A DNA stretch of 64,000 bases from Aquilaria yunnanensis (Eukaryota > Streptophyta > Magnoliopsida > Malvales > Thymelaeaceae). The notes under the pieces were generated by a model. That model searched no databases, was not told the origin of the DNA, and was given only the letters and a program-made list of their open reading frames with translations. The stretch lies in the NCBI GenBank assembly GCA_039654915.1, contig CM077599.1, forward strand, positions 80,258,001 through 80,322,000, written 5' to 3'. Shown here in pieces: positions 36,958 to 48,560 of the stretch. Within the stretch, counting starts at the first letter, position 1. Every line of letters starts with the position of its first letter. The position numbers were made by a program, and so were the translations under genes.

Positions 36958-37800
36958 TCAATCCAAGAGCTCATTGACCCACTCAATATCCGGATCCACA
37001 CAACCCGACCCGTATTCATGCTTCCCTTTCCCATCTCTTACTCTACCAAACGAATCCCAGTCCCACTCCTCGTTCTCCAATCGCATTCCCTCCACTGAGC
37101 TCATCATCTTCTTCACCAATAGTTCTTGGTATTCTCTATCGCTCTTCCTCTCCGTCGTCCTCTCCAACTTGCTACGCAGCTTCACTGACGACTTCGGTGG
37201 CGATAGAGACGGAGACCTAGAGAACCGCGACAGGCCCAGAAGAGTACTGGTCGGGGAAGACGAAGTAACAGCCGAACGGCAGAACATGCAGCAGCCGCTC
37301 TTACTGGAACCAGTTATGGGAGAGGGCTCGGGTAGAATCCGGAGCTCCCGAGGGGAGTGGGCGAAGAAGCATACCTTGCGCTTGCAGTTTTTGCCGTCCT
37401 TGCAAGCCTCGGTCCGGTACCGGGTGGGGTGAAGCCAGCACTCGAAGACTCCATGTGCAAACTCGCACTGGTCACCTCGGGGACAGCTGCCACGGCGGAA
37501 GTCAGTGCATATGGTGGCGCAGTAGTGGAAGCGTCGAGGATCACGGCGCCGGGCCTTCTCGCCGCGGTGGAGGAAGGGGCAATCGGTCCAGTCATGGTTC
37601 CGGCTGCGAGTGCACTTCCTCACCTTGAACTCGTACATGCGGAAGTGATCAGTCGAATAAGGATCGAGATCGGACCCCTCAACATCCCCGCCGCCATCGC
37701 CGCCCACGTGGGAGAGGAGGAGCTGTTTCCTGGGAGGCATTATTTCGAGGTCCCTGAAAGGTTTGATCTTGCTAAGTTGGTGGCTGGCACGTATCATCAT
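36958..37800 (-). CDS. RR-TZF family tandem CCCH zinc finger protein
   Basis: Intronless gene for 280 residues. After a low-complexity N-terminus comes the plant arginine-rich block: C63-x5-H69-x4-C74-x3-H78. Two CCCH fingers follow: C98-x7-C106-x5-C112-x3-H116 and, 16 residues later, C133-x5-C139-x4-C144-x3-H148, the hallmark spacing of plant RR-TZF proteins. The linker [15 protein letters not shown] is family-typical, as is a C-terminal WVNELL motif. Family members bind RNA, shuttle between nucleus and cytoplasmic granules, and act in hormone, stress and seed responses. The first ATG (37800) is used here; Met21 (MPPRKQ) is an alternative start. There are no stops or missing ligands. The 161-codon antisense frame at 37357-37842 is a shadow. 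Confidence 0.93.
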   Translation of the reverse strand: MMIRASHQLSKIKPFRDLEIMPPRKQLLLSHVGGDGGGDVEGSDLDPYSTDHFRMYEFKVRKCTRSRNHDWTDCPFLHRGEKARRRDPRRFHYCATICTDFRRGSCPRGDQCEFAHGVFECWLHPTRYRTEACKDGKNCKRKVCFFAHSPRELRILPEPSPITGSSKSGCCMFCRSAVTSSSPTSTLLGLSRFSRSPSLSPPKSSVKLRSKLERTTERKSDREYQELLVKKMMSSVEGMRLENEEWDWDSFGRVRDGKGKHEYGSGCVDPDIEWVNELLD

Positions 37801-38251
37801 TTTGGTTTGTTGGGTACTGAAATGGAGGTTTCCTCAAACTGAGAGGGAGTACTGTAAAAAACGGAATGGTGAGTTGGACAAAGAATGGAAGGGACAGTGC
37901 CCTTTTAAAGGGTAGTTAAGGGGGCGCGTGGCGGGGTTGGAAGAAGATATCGAACATGCAAAAAGGTCGATGTGGCAGCTTCGGGAGAGGCATGGATATG
38001 TGTTGGCTTCTTATGATAAAATAAATAAAGAGTGTTCTATTTGGATTTCTTTGGATGATAAAAGATGTTTCTGGAAAAGTGGAGGCATCTAGGGCCAACA
38101 AGTGGCTGCTTGGGGTTAAATTGCTTCTGATTCGGGTAATCACCTCTTTATCCAATCTTGTTTACGTTCTAGTTTACGGCCTGCTTCTTTTGTGTTCTTT
38201 TCCCCCTTAACAGATGTGCGTTTTTTTTCTTTTATATTAAAAAATATATAT
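37801..38251. promoter_or_regulatory. Upstream region of the RR-TZF gene
   Basis: Reading on the minus strand, a TTTAAA box lies near 37901, about 100 bases above the ATG, and is followed by a C/T-rich leader with ACTCCCTCTC. This could be the core promoter. Nothing else recognised up to the degenerate MITE at 38252. Confidence 0.35.
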
Positions 38252-38482
38252 GAGTAAAAGATAAGATATATTGTATCATTCACTTTTTAGTAATTAATAT
38301 ATAATTTTTTATTTTTAATATTTTAGTATATAAATAAAAAAAATTTATATATAAATGATAAATCAAAATTTATAGTTTTTAAAGATATATTTTTAATTTT
38401 TTTAATAAATAATAATATAAATAAATTTAAGTTAAACAATAAAAAAAATTCAAATGGAGTAAAGATAGTGGAGTAAAGGGAT
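38252..38482. mobile_element. Degenerate Stowaway MITE relic
   Basis: Terminal signatures are eroded, but the interior follows the same order as the Stowaways at 25551 and 62893: ATCATTCACTTTTTAGTAAT, TATAATTTTTTATTTTTAA, TATATAAAT, GATAAATCAAAATTTATAG, AAATTTAAGTTAAAC and a closing GGAGTAAAG. An old copy about 450 bases above the zinc-finger gene. Confidence 0.6.
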
Positions 38483-39016
38483 AGTTCATGTACAATAAAG
38501 CTCTCACCATAGTGTCAAATACTGCGGTATATGGTTTACCACTGGTACATGATACACGGTATAAATATTTTTACGTTTTATTATTTTATCACACGGTATA
38601 TTGCAGTATTTCAAGATATATAGCACACTGCTCACTTTTTGTATGTATTTTTGTAAAAAATCACAGTATACCGCAAATATCACATGGTACGTACTACGAT
38701 ATTTTATTTTTTATGGCTATTTTTTTTCATTTTACATAAAAAATATCATAAATATATAAAACATTAAAATATAAATAATTCACATATTATAAAATAAAAA
38801 TTTACTTTTTTTTGTTACTTTTCTTAATTAATATAAAAATTTAATAGATGGTAGCCGCTTGAAGGTCCTTATAGTGTTGAATAATATCATCCAATTGAAT
38901 TTCTGGTGTATGCTAATACAACTGAATATCTTCTATCATATATATTTTATTTATATTTGATCAATTATGATGAGAAAAAATAAAATACATATAAAATGTG
39001 TAAAAATAAATTATTA
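38483..39016. other. AT-rich DNA with CGGTATA words
   Basis: Words such as GCGGTATATGG, CACGGTATA and CAGTATACCGC recur at 38520-38700, with a weaker echo at 39600-39660 (CAGTATACC). They may be the subterminal regions of an older element that received the Mutator-like insert at 39026, but I could not fix its ends. Confidence 0.35.
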
Positions 39017-39025
39017 AATAAATTA

Positions 39026-39530
39026 GGCTTAAAGCCCCTTTTGCCCCTTGAACTTTATTAACTCAGACCTTTCACCCCCTAAACTTTGACTCGGTTTAAC
39101 TCACCCCTCAAACTTTACAAATTGGGACCTTTCACCCCCTTGGTCTAATTAAATGAAAAATGTGTACTAAAATGAAAATAAAAGAAAAGTTGAAGGGGTA
39201 ACTAAATTATTTGTCCAATTATTGACTCTTGTGAGTAAACAATTAGAGGCCTTAACACAAACTTATATGCGAAAGCAAGGGAAAGCTGAGTAATCTTAAA
39301 TATGAAACTGAAGCATTTATGCTTATTATTTACTCACAATGTTCAACCATTGGAAAAATAATTTAGTTAGTCCTTCAGCTTTATTTTAGTATATATTCTC
39401 TATTTAACTAGGTTGAAGGGGCAAAAGGTGCTAGTTTACAAAGTTTGAGGGGTGAGTCGAACCGAGTCAAAGTTTAAGGGGTAAAAGGTCCGAGTTGACA
39501 AAGTTCAGGGGACAAAAGGGGCTTTAGGCC
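39026..39530. mobile_element. Short Mutator-like MITE (505 bp) with perfect 9-bp target duplication
   Basis: Inverted arms of about 120 bases (39026-39150 and 39410-39530) share GGCTTAAAGCCCCTTTTG / GGCCTAAAGCCCCTTTTG, AACTTTGACTCGGTT and ACTCACCCCTCAAACTTT. AATAAATTA flanks both sides exactly (39017-39025 and 39531-39539). The GGCCTAAAGCC terminus links it to the elements at 31 and 7957. No coding capacity. Confidence 0.92.
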
Positions 39531-39539
39531 AATAAATTA

Positions 39540-40479
39540 TGTTAACTTAAAATAATATTCTAATATTTATTTTTTTACAAAAATAATAATAATATGTGGT
39601 AAATTATATCATGCAGTATACCTTAAAAATTTAGAATATGACATACCTAACGATAATAATATTTAATACCTTAACCCTCACTAATTAAAGAGAAGGAAGT
39701 CAGGATTGGAAACTTTTGCCTGCCATGTGATTAGGGGGAGGCAGCTGGGGTAGGCTTGAGATGTCAGAATATTGTAGAATCCAAGTTAGTGTCCTTAAGT
39801 TTAAGATTAGATGCATTATAACTACTCTTCGAATTTGCCTAAATTTTCTTTATTAGAGTTTAGGAAAATATAAATTTTGTCCGATAATTCTTAAAAAAAA
39901 GTTAAGTTCACTGTTATACATGATCTGATAATTCTCACTCAATGAGGAAACGACAAATCAGCTTTTCTTTCATTTCTTTTGATAGAAACATATCAGTTTT
40001 TCTTTTAATTACTGTTTGGTATAATACGTATAAATCATTAATTAGAAATACAGGTTTTACTTCGCAATTTCCATTCCATGTAATCTAGGTATATATTCTT
40101 TTCTGTTCTGTTTCTGCTTTTTTAACTAGTACCTAACTAGTCTTACATAAATAAATTCAACCCCACCAATTTATTATGAGAAGGGTAAATTTAGAAAAGA
40201 AAGAAAAAGAGAAAGAAAACATTAACCTCATGTAAAGGTTAGATAAGAAAGCAAATGGTAAAAGGCAAGAACTATTTGTTTTAAAGGCAATTGGGTATGT
40301 TTCAGGAAAGAGAAGAAAAGAAATATTTGTTTGAAGTGTGGTTCGAATGCTCATCGAGGGTTTCCTTATCATAAGCCCTCTAAGTGTGCTGTTATTCCTA
40401 ATTAAGTGACTTGGCATGTGCAAGAAATGTTCCACAAAGCGCAGAACAAATAAGATAGTGGTGAATCTTCTGAGCATTC
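39540..40479. other. Intergenic DNA
   Basis: Nothing convincing. A plus-strand frame near 40315-40400 reads CLKCGSNAHRG, faintly like a CCHC knuckle, but with no supporting neighbours. Confidence 0.35.
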
Positions 40480-40481
40480 TA

Positions 40482-41168
40482 CTCTCTCCGTCTTAGAATG
40501 GTTGCATTGTTCCAGTTTTGCACGTAGACCAAAGTGGCCTACTATTTTCCCTCTTTTTCCCAATTATGCCCTTTTCTTCTTCGTCTCTCTCAAGCTCCGG
40601 TTGCCCACCTTTTCTTTGCCTCTCTCTGACTTTTGACTCGTCGATCGCAGTCGGCCTCAATTGCTCTTCGCTGTCCTCCTCCGCCATTATCCTCTATAGC
40701 TGTCCTCTGTCACGCTCTGCCCGCTCTGTCGCCTCTATAATCGTGCTCCAGAAGCACTCAAATCTCGTCCCCTTGCCTCTGTCAAGTCAATTCCATTCCC
40801 AATCGTGTCCCTCCGCCTCAACCCATCCCTTTTATTTTTACGTCCTTTCCATCTTGTTGTCCTTTCGATCTCATCGTTTCTTTGTTTTCAACTAGACCTT
40901 GCCATTTCCCTTTAATTGCACTTGGCGCAGGAAGCCGATGGTTGAATTAGACCAGGCGATGATGCAGGCACTACTAAAGGAAGACGCCGATTGATGACTT
41001 GGCAGGAAAAAGAAGTGAGGTCAGGCAGTTTAAAGGGATGAGTACAAAAGGGTAGAATAGTAATTTTATTGGCTAAAACTTTCTGAAAGGCAAAATGGAG
41101 CAATCAATTTGGGATAGCTTAAAATGAAAAGTGGTGCAACCTTTCTGGGACACCTCGCGGGAGGGGGG
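40482..41168. mobile_element. Stowaway-type element, about 690 bp
   Basis: The left end CTCTCTCCGTCTTAGAATGG and the inverse of the right end (CCCTCCCGCGAGGTGTCCCA) both lead into GGTTGCACCA-like sequence. TA dinucleotides flank both sides (40480-40481 and 41169-41170). The interior is C/T-rich on the plus strand with ORFs on both strands (40518-40895 +, 40493-40687 -) that I do not recognise; it may carry captured host DNA. Confidence 0.6.
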
Positions 41169-41174
41169 TATTAT

Positions 41175-42140
41175 TAGAGGTGAGCATGGGTCGGGTTGGT
41201 TCGATTTTATGGTGGAACCAAACCAATTCAAAAATGGCCTCGGTTCCAAAATTTTTCTACCCAACCCAGAACCGAGAACCGAACAGAACCAGAACCATGG
41301 TTCTGGGTTTCTCGGTTCTGGTTCTCGAGTTTTTCGGTTTATACCATATACCTATAACAACACCAAAATTCAATAAATCTATATCCATAATCAGTTTTAT
41401 GACATATTCAACATAATATACAATTAAATTAATATTTAAATATATGTACTTAGATATATTCAAAAGAGTTTAAAATGTTGTTCTTACAAAAATGGTTAAA
41501 AAGAGTTGCTTGTGGGGTATCTTTTATCTCAACTGGTTTACTTCATTTCAGTAATTTTAATATTGGTATAACATTCAATATGAAAAATTGAGCTTTGAAG
41601 ACCATCTTCTTCAGTATCAAAACCTAAAATATGTTGATTTCATAAATTTTTAATTTTGCATGACTTAAATGAAAAAAAAATCATAATTGTGTCGTAAAAA
41701 GTAGTCTAGAATGAAAGATCAAAAGCAAAATGACTTAGGAGTGGTGGGTCTATGAAGCAAAGTGATTTAAGTAAATATGGAGAAATTTCGTAAATGATCC
41801 CACAACTTCCATACTGTTTTAATTTGGAACATCAGTTTAAGAGTTTAATATAAAAACACAAAATAACCATCATAATACTTCAAAGAAATATGTGTGTGTG
41901 TGTGTGTGTATGGATATATTAGTAATACTATAATTTTTATTATATAATTATATATATATCTCGGGTTCGGTTCCACCTCGGGTTGGTTCCATATGGAACC
42001 AGAACCAACCCAAAAATCTTCGGATCTCCTATATGTAGAACTAACCCGAGAACCATGATCAATTTTTACCCAACCCAACCCAACCCAATGGAGATAGTTC
42101 GGTTTCGGTTTCGGGTTTACCCAACTTATGCTCACCCCTA
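41175..42140. mobile_element. Non-autonomous hAT with GGTTCTGG/CCAACCC subterminal repeats
   Basis: TAGAGGTGAGCATGGGTCGG at the left pairs with TTATGCTCACCCCTA at the right. Octamers GGTATTAT (41167-41174) and GGTACCAT (42141-42148) match at 6 of 8. The outer 150 bases at each end are built from GGTTCTGG, ACCGAGAACC and AACCCAACCC words. A short (TG)n run lies near 41889-41909. It abuts the end of the Stowaway at 40482-41168. No transposase. Confidence 0.75.
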
Positions 42141-42432
42141 GGTACCATGCAAACCCACCCCTTATTCTCTTGCTTTGTTTACCTCCAGCCTAGCATCTAC
42201 ACCCCTTGAATCTCAATTTGAGCTTCATGCTCAGCCTCAATCTCACCAAGAAAGATGGAAGAATATAAAGAAGATAAAAGCTAAATGATTGTCAACATGT
42301 CATGAAAAAGGCTCATGCATAGGTTGCCTTTATTTTAACATTTAACTATGTTTCCATTTGCTAAGGTTATATTCTAGTAGCTTCATATGCATGCTTAAGT
42401 TCCTCATTCACTGTTTGGTCAGTCGTCGAAAC

Positions 42433-43975
42433 TGCAAAAAATAATTCTGGTATCCCTAACAACTCAGAATAAATAAATTTGTAGTATAGTAGTGGAAACC
42501 AGGTCGAATCCCAAGGGAAATTCTTTTCTAAAATTTCCTGACAAAAAAAAATTGAAATAAAATATTAGGGGGGGATTGTTTGCAATAAGAAAAAAAGGTA
42601 AAATAAAAAAATGATCAGAGAACAAAAATTAATAAACCTATCAAGTAAGAAACCAGAAAAACAATAAAAATTCAAACATTGGCATCAGTCCACATCCACC
42701 ACCAAATTCCTATAACTGATCATTGATGTATAGATAGATCAATCAAGACTTTGAATATTCATCGTTGGAGCTATCTTCCTACCTCCCCTTAGTCGTAGTT
42801 AATCAGAAACAAGCGATCTAATTAACCCTAACTGCTAAACAACCTAAGACAAGCGCTTTGATTTAGTTTAACAGTTGCATTAAAAATTAGAGAGATCGAT
42901 GAAACTAAATAACACAAACATAAGCGGCTGCATTTAATTTATTTTAATATTCTTCCTAAGACCTAATGATTTCTGACGCAGTAAATCATTAAACCTTAGT
43001 TGCTTCTTAGATTAGAGAAACCAAACAATTACAAATTTGATTTCTAACCTAGCAGTAGATTGAATTCAAATAACAACTAGAATGCCTCCTAGCATATAAA
43101 TGAAACAATCATGAAATTAATCATAGAAGAACATTCAATACTCAAAATATTAATTGATGAATAAAAAAAACTTTGATCTCACAGTGCTAAAAAATTCGGG
43201 GTTTCAGTTTTCTTCAACAAAGAATAAAAAGAACACTAAAAAGAAAATAAAAGAAAAAGAAAAGAAAGAGAGTTGGCGAAGGGGGGCCTAAAAACCAAAG
43301 AAAACTAAAACCTATGGCTAAACTCATAAAAACTCCCTAAACTTTCTATATTGTTATAAAAGAACCCCAAACAAATAAAAAGATTCAAAATAACTATAAG
43401 GTTTCAAAGTTATCAGCCAAGCAATACTCTAGGACATCAGCAGCAACTTCAAGCTGATATTCGACCCTGATGCAGCCATTATTTCTCATAACTCAAAGCA
43501 TAAAAGTTTTAGAGCTCTTTCTTATCTTCGAAACGACACCTGAATCACATAAAACGGACATCTACAGCCAAAGATATGCCTAAAATACTGCAACTGCTTC
43601 TGAACCAGCGATGACTCACAAATCGTGACTTTGAAGCTGAATTTGACCCTCTTAACGTGCAAACTGGGTTCCATGGTCTGAATGTGATTTGTAGCGCTAG
43701 ATGTTAGCTTTCCAATGAATCAAGAATCACTTCATTCCAATCTCTCTAGCTCAAGATATGATTTTTATACCGGAACATCACCAATCTATCAACATCCTGA
43801 AAAAGCACAACCAAATTAAAACTTGTAAAATTACAAATTAAATTCACTTTCAATCAATTAAGTCCAGATATGCTCTAAGCTACAAAACATACTCAAAATA
43901 TATCTTTAAGGTTCAAAACATATTAAAATATACTAAATATGAGATAAATAAATATAATAAATATAAGTTTATCAC
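42433..43975 (-). repeat. LTR-like repeat, minus orientation (copy 2 of 2)
   Basis: Aligns throughout with 8864-10534. Both begin on the plus strand with TGCAAAAAATAATT, continue with GAATAAATAAATTTGTA, then CCAAG.GAAATT, GATCAATCAAG, CGTT.GAGCTATCTTCCTAC, AGACAAGCGCTT-like sequence and CATTAAAAATTA, and end in an ATCA tetramer. On the minus strand this gives TGAT...TGCA ends. No target duplication or primer site was found. 42149-42432 between this and the hAT shows nothing. Confidence 0.6.
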
Positions 43976-44823
43976 TGTTATTTAAGACAAACTTGTTGGT
44001 GTCCATTGTTAGCAAGAACTCTATTGACCAACCAAAAGTAGAGGGAGCCAATTATAAACATAAGGAATCAAGAACCAACAAACTCATGGTGAAGTGCCAA
44101 CAATTATTCTCTTCCAACGATTCCATCATGGATACAAATTTCCTATTGAGTCGTTTATCTCAAACAACATATTGGGAATGGCAGGTTTTGTTGAGCATTA
44201 AAAATTCAGAGCTTAATTGGGTCCAGGAAGCTCTTGGCATCTAGTAATGTAGCCTATATGGCATCATTCTCTTATTTCTTTGCTCTTTTTCTTTCTGAGT
44301 ACAAAAATAAGAACTGATGGGAAGTGCAGTGATGATAGGTTAGCAAAATCCGTTAATCACACATATTCTTTCATGGTGGATGAATAAATGGGTAAATACT
44401 CATTGTGGGGCGGACATGGGTAATAAAGTCAATTTGTCTGGCATGTACAAGTGAGTGATTGGTTTAGTTTATTCATGATAAATAAATCCATCCTGTTTAT
44501 CCGCCATAACTGCAAAGTGTGTAATTTAATATTTTTCATATCTACCCCATTTAACATATTTTCCTCAACCTTCGATCAACTTGTCGTCACTGCAGTCACT
44601 TTTTTATTACATAACAATAGTAAGATTTACACCTCATTTATACCCCTTATAATAGTGGCCGTTTGTGAAGCAATAAACCACGAACTCATAAAGTCTGTAA
44701 TTTTGGAGGAGAAATCAAGTGGGGTATGGTTACCAGCTGGTGATGAGCACTATTGGGAAATTACCCATTGGTGGCTACTTGCTGCTTCAGGGGTAAGTTA
44801 AAATCTATGGGCACTAATGATGG
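43976..44823. other. Unrecognised DNA with two open frames
   Basis: ORFs at 43993-44244 and 44451-44801 (+) are open for 83 and 116 codons but match no family I know. They lie between LTR fragments and may be decayed retroelement internal sequence. Confidence 0.3.
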
Positions 44824-45125
44824 TGTTTTGCAAACTGCAAGTATATGGTTGTTGAATGAATAATAAAACCAGTGAGATTGGGTGATGTCCACAGGGATTA
44901 AGTGCTAAAGAAAACTAAGGTAGTTAAGAATTTTAAAAAGAAACAAAAAGAAATTAAATGCTTGTATTAAAAGAAAGTGACATTTGATCAACATAAATAA
45001 CTAATTGCAACTATTAACTGTTATCAATTAATATGGAAACAAACACTAACTATTACTTATAAGCTTAATTAAGTGACTACGAGGAATAAATTTTCCTAGA
45101 TTAATTGATCTTCTTGGAATCCACT
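44824..45125 (-). repeat. Gypsy-type LTR 3' end, minus orientation
   Basis: On the minus strand AATCCCTGTGGACATCACCC is followed by a TATTATTCATTC tract and ends ATATACTTGCAGTTTGCA, the usual layout of the 3' end of many plant gypsy LTRs. The left boundary is near 44824; the right boundary is not defined. Confidence 0.45.
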
Positions 45126-46529
45126 TTATGCTCATTTCTTTATTGGCAAATAAGAAAATTTTATTAAAGAAAATACTAAAATTACAAACATTATCTTAAA
45201 GGAAAAGATGATGAAGTAAAAATCTTTAAACCCAATAATACGATACCAAGGATAAAACCACCCAGAGAAAATTTCAAAGTAAAACCACCCAGAAAATTCC
45301 AAAAACCCAAAGGCCAAGCAAGTAACCCAAGCCCAGACAAAGTACACAACAAAACCCAAATTTTATTTTTCAAAAAGAGCCCTATCTTGGTGGAAAATGA
45401 AATACTGGTATATTTTCCATGCTCATTTTTTGAGACTTGATCCCCCATTCCAAACATTTCAATTCATTTTTTATTATCGAATCCTTTGGCCAAACACCAA
45501 TCTTCTTGCGCCCTTTTTTTCTAAATCTTTACCTTGTCAAGATTTTCCATGATTTCCAAGGCAAGTTCATCACACCCGTCTAAAGAGTCTTCCAACCTTT
45601 TTAAATTCTTCAACTCCCGGTTTGAGGACCCAGTACATGACACATCATTTGCAATTAAGTTTCCTACCCCAAAATCAACTTTACTAATATTGGCCCCATT
45701 ACTAAAAGATGTTGGCCCACATTTTTCTCCTAAATTAGTCCCATTAGATTTAGCTAGAGAAGCAAACTTATGCCCTAATTAAGTTGGCCCATTAAGCCTT
45801 AACTCCCTACAACATACCCAGCCCACTTTCAAAGGATTAGAAGAAACCCTAATCTGAGATGTAACCAACCTACCGCAACTATAGGGGACACAACTGGTGG
45901 CTTCCTATAGCACTGTTAATGTCTGCACTATTTGCTTGACATTGCCATTGACTGACCTAGACTGAGATGCCTCAATCGCGTCACCAATCCTCCTAACACC
46001 TTTACCACTATTGTGAATCCTTCCTTACTATCGTGAATCCTTCTTCGTTTAACCGCGACCTCAAACCTTACTAGTTCTCTATCCATTTGTCTCTGCCCTG
46101 CTTCTTTCAATAGTGCTTCCTCCATGCCATTCTAACATTGGTTTTTTCACCACAACGCTAGCCAGCACAATCTCATTCACCTCTCCAAGCCCGTCACCCG
46201 TACCAAACTTTAGGTGCCATACTGACTTGCACCCACCGTCCTCGCCACAGTTTTCCAAATCTTTGTCAGCCACAAACACCAGTAGCTACTTAAATCGATA
46301 CTACCCATGTGATTTAACTTCTTCCTGTATGATTATACTTGATCAACTTAATCTCCTGACTTCAGACAATTGAAGAAAACACCCAATGTAATTTTATTTA
46401 AATGATAAAAACAAGTCCCATCCATTCGATCATTGTGACAATAAATGAATGCAATGTATCTTCAAGGCTTGAGAAACATAGAGTTCATACCATTGAAAAT
46501 GTTGAAAAATTTGATGGGTGTGGGAAGGT
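45126..46529. other. Possible decayed retroelement, not assigned
   Basis: On the minus strand 45130-45200 reads TTTAATAAAATTTTC...CCAATAAAGAA, like a LINE tail. Minus ORFs at 45928-46125 and 46079-46279 are charged and overlapping but carry no diagnostic motif. I do not assign a family. Confidence 0.3.
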
Positions 46530-47440
46530 GCTTGTGATAGTTGTGCAGGGTTGTCACTCACCAAGTTGAAATTTGGATGATTCTTTCAACTAGAGTTATA
46601 AGTCTGCGAGTATAGATTTTGGGTTTACCTCTTAAGGTTGTTGAAGGCATTTATTTGTTCATGGAGACATTCTTTGAAAGAAAGTAAGGTTGGACAATTG
46701 CTAGTGGATTGATCATTAGTCTCACAAATGTGACAAACAACTTTTTCAACAAATTTCAATTGGCCAGTTTTCTTCATTTCTAGTGCATTAACATTTCTTG
46801 CTAAATATGCAAATTTTGCTTAAAGATCATTATCTTCTTTAAGAGGGTAGATACCCCATAAATCTTACATGTGGCCTTATATGTACCAATAGTGTCCTAA
46901 TTCTATGCATTCTCTGCTAGTAGGTCTAGGCAATTCATTAACTTATTAGGATCTTTATCTTTAAATGTTTCATTGTACATTAATTCCTTCATTTGCTTTT
47001 CCCTAGGTGTCAGATCTTTGTAAAAATGTAAGACTATTCTCCATTTCTCAAAACCATGGTATGGATAAGTATTAAGCAAATCTTTGTATCTATCCTGATA
47101 TTGGTAATATTTTCTCATAATTTTTGTGTGAAACTAGTGATTTGCCTTTTGAAAGAATTTTTTCTATGGACAGGGAAAAAGTTTTTCAAAAATTGTTGTT
47201 GCAGTTCATCTTATGAATTAATGGATCTTGACCTAAGATTTTGTTGCCATGTTTTAGCTTTATGTTTTAAAGAAAAATAAAAAAGCTTAAGTTTGATGGT
47301 GTTCATTCTGCAATTTAGGTTATTATATGTGTGACAAACTTTCTCAAATTCTTTCATATACAAATATGGATTTTCAAAATCAGTCTTGCTCATTATGTAA
47401 AGAATGATTATCCTTTTAGTCATTGATGTGTTCAAGCATG
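46530..47440 (-). pseudogene. Ty3/gypsy gag remnant (Athila/Tat-like)
   Basis: The minus-strand order is: LKLFYFSLKHKAKTWQQNL (47211-47435), then DELQQQFLKNFFPVHRKNS, then YKDLLNTYPYHGFEKWRIV with FYKDLTPREKQM (46903-47118), then the zinc knuckle C-x2-C-x4-like CHICETNDQSTSNCPTL and FKECLHEQINAFNN (about 46635-46765). This is the retrotransposon gag order (AKTWLQSLP, FL.KFFP, ERYKDLL...HHGF, CxxC knuckle). Stops and frameshifts split it. The protease and polymerase expected to the left are not readable. A primer site lies just upstream at 47726. Confidence 0.85.
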
Positions 47441-47500
47441 CTTGAAGAACATGAAGATTCTCTTACTAGTCTACCACTTGATGTACATGACTAAGCTATC

Positions 47501-47504
<4 letters not shown>

Positions 47505-47565
<61 letters not shown>
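47505..47565. repeat. (TAA)n microsatellite
   Basis: About 20 uninterrupted TAA units between the gag remnant and its primer site. It produces an artefactual poly-isoleucine ORF. Confidence 0.95.
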
Positions 47566-47725
47566 GGAAAATTGATGTGATTAAAAGAAAAGGGATGAGG
47601 TTTAACCTTTCATATGACGAACATAAGAGGCAGGAGGTTTAATCTTTTATTCAAAGACAATAAAAATAAAAAAAATAAAGAGAAAACAAGATGAAAAAAA
47701 AAATATTTTGTACTTTAATCTTACT

Positions 47726-47743
47726 TCCCCAACAACGACGCAA
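47726..47743 (-). other. Degenerate tRNA-Asp-type primer binding site
   Basis: The plus strand reads CCCCAACAACGACGCAA, matching the 3' end of plant tRNA-Asp (CCCCGGCAACGGCGCCA) except at a few C/G-to-A positions. The gag remnant lies on one side and LTR-like sequence on the other, as expected for a minus-oriented Athila/Tat-type element. Confidence 0.7.
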
Positions 47744-48560
47744 AAAACTTACTACACTTTAATAGTTGTAACCCAAGTATAGGTTGTAGTAAAATATTAG
47801 GAGCTGAGTATCGATCATTAGGGAAATGAATTAAAAAATACAAGTTTATAGAAGTTAACCAAGAAAATTTTGATATAAAGTGTGAACACATGTAGATTGG
47901 AAACTCAAATGAAAAGAAATAGCTAAGGTTAGAGGATCAACTTTTGATATATCAATTATAATTAATTTTAGCCCGCCTTGCCACTCAATTGGGATCCACA
48001 CAAAAAGGATGTCTCAATCAAAGAATTTTGTAATCAAATTCCAAAAACATTAGGCATAAGTTGGTATTATCCTTCATTGATCTTATAATGTTAACACTTG
48101 AAATGGGTTTAAGTATCTATGATGTCAATCTTTGTCCACAATAGCGCAATATTCCAACGTATCATTGCCAGTAGGGCCACACTCTATAAAAAAAATCGAG
48201 TAGCCTTTATGCCAATGTTTAACTATGATGAATCAAAACTTTCACTTAACAAGGAGGATAGCAAAGTTGATTAAGAAAGTAAATACTAATAACATTAAGA
48301 TCCATTTAAATTTGTCATAGCTTTTATATTAAAAGTTTGATTCTTTCATATTAGCAAAAGGGAAATTAGTTAGATATGATAAGAGTAAATAACATATATA
48401 AAAATAAAATAAACATAGATTGAAATATCAAAGGAAGAACAAAAATAAAGCACTGTGGACAAAGTTTCAAGATTGAAAGCTAAGAAAGCATCACACTAAG
48501 GATCATCTCCACACTCTATATATCGTTGCCGTCTGCTTCATCGTGCTCTTTATTGAACTA
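47744..48560 (-). repeat. LTR-like sequence adjoining the primer site
   Basis: On the minus strand the segment contains a GATATATAGAG TATA-like box near 48520 and, close to the primer site, TTTCCCTAATGATCGATAC followed by CTACAACCTATACTTGGG. The order fits a gypsy 5' LTR. The far boundary is a guess. 48561-49330 shows nothing further. Confidence 0.45.

Noticed and set aside
37357..37842. 161-codon plus-strand ORF and other long frames over the zinc-finger gene
   Set aside because: They are antisense shadows of a GC-rich coding exon; the minus frame has complete CCCH motifs and family spacing.
40315..40400. CCHC zinc-knuckle-like frame (CLKCGSNAHRG)
   Set aside because: The last ligand spacing is wrong and no gag or LINE ORF1 sequence surrounds it.
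47442..47642. Poly-isoleucine ORF
   Set aside because: It is produced by the (TAA)n microsatellite at 47505-47565.
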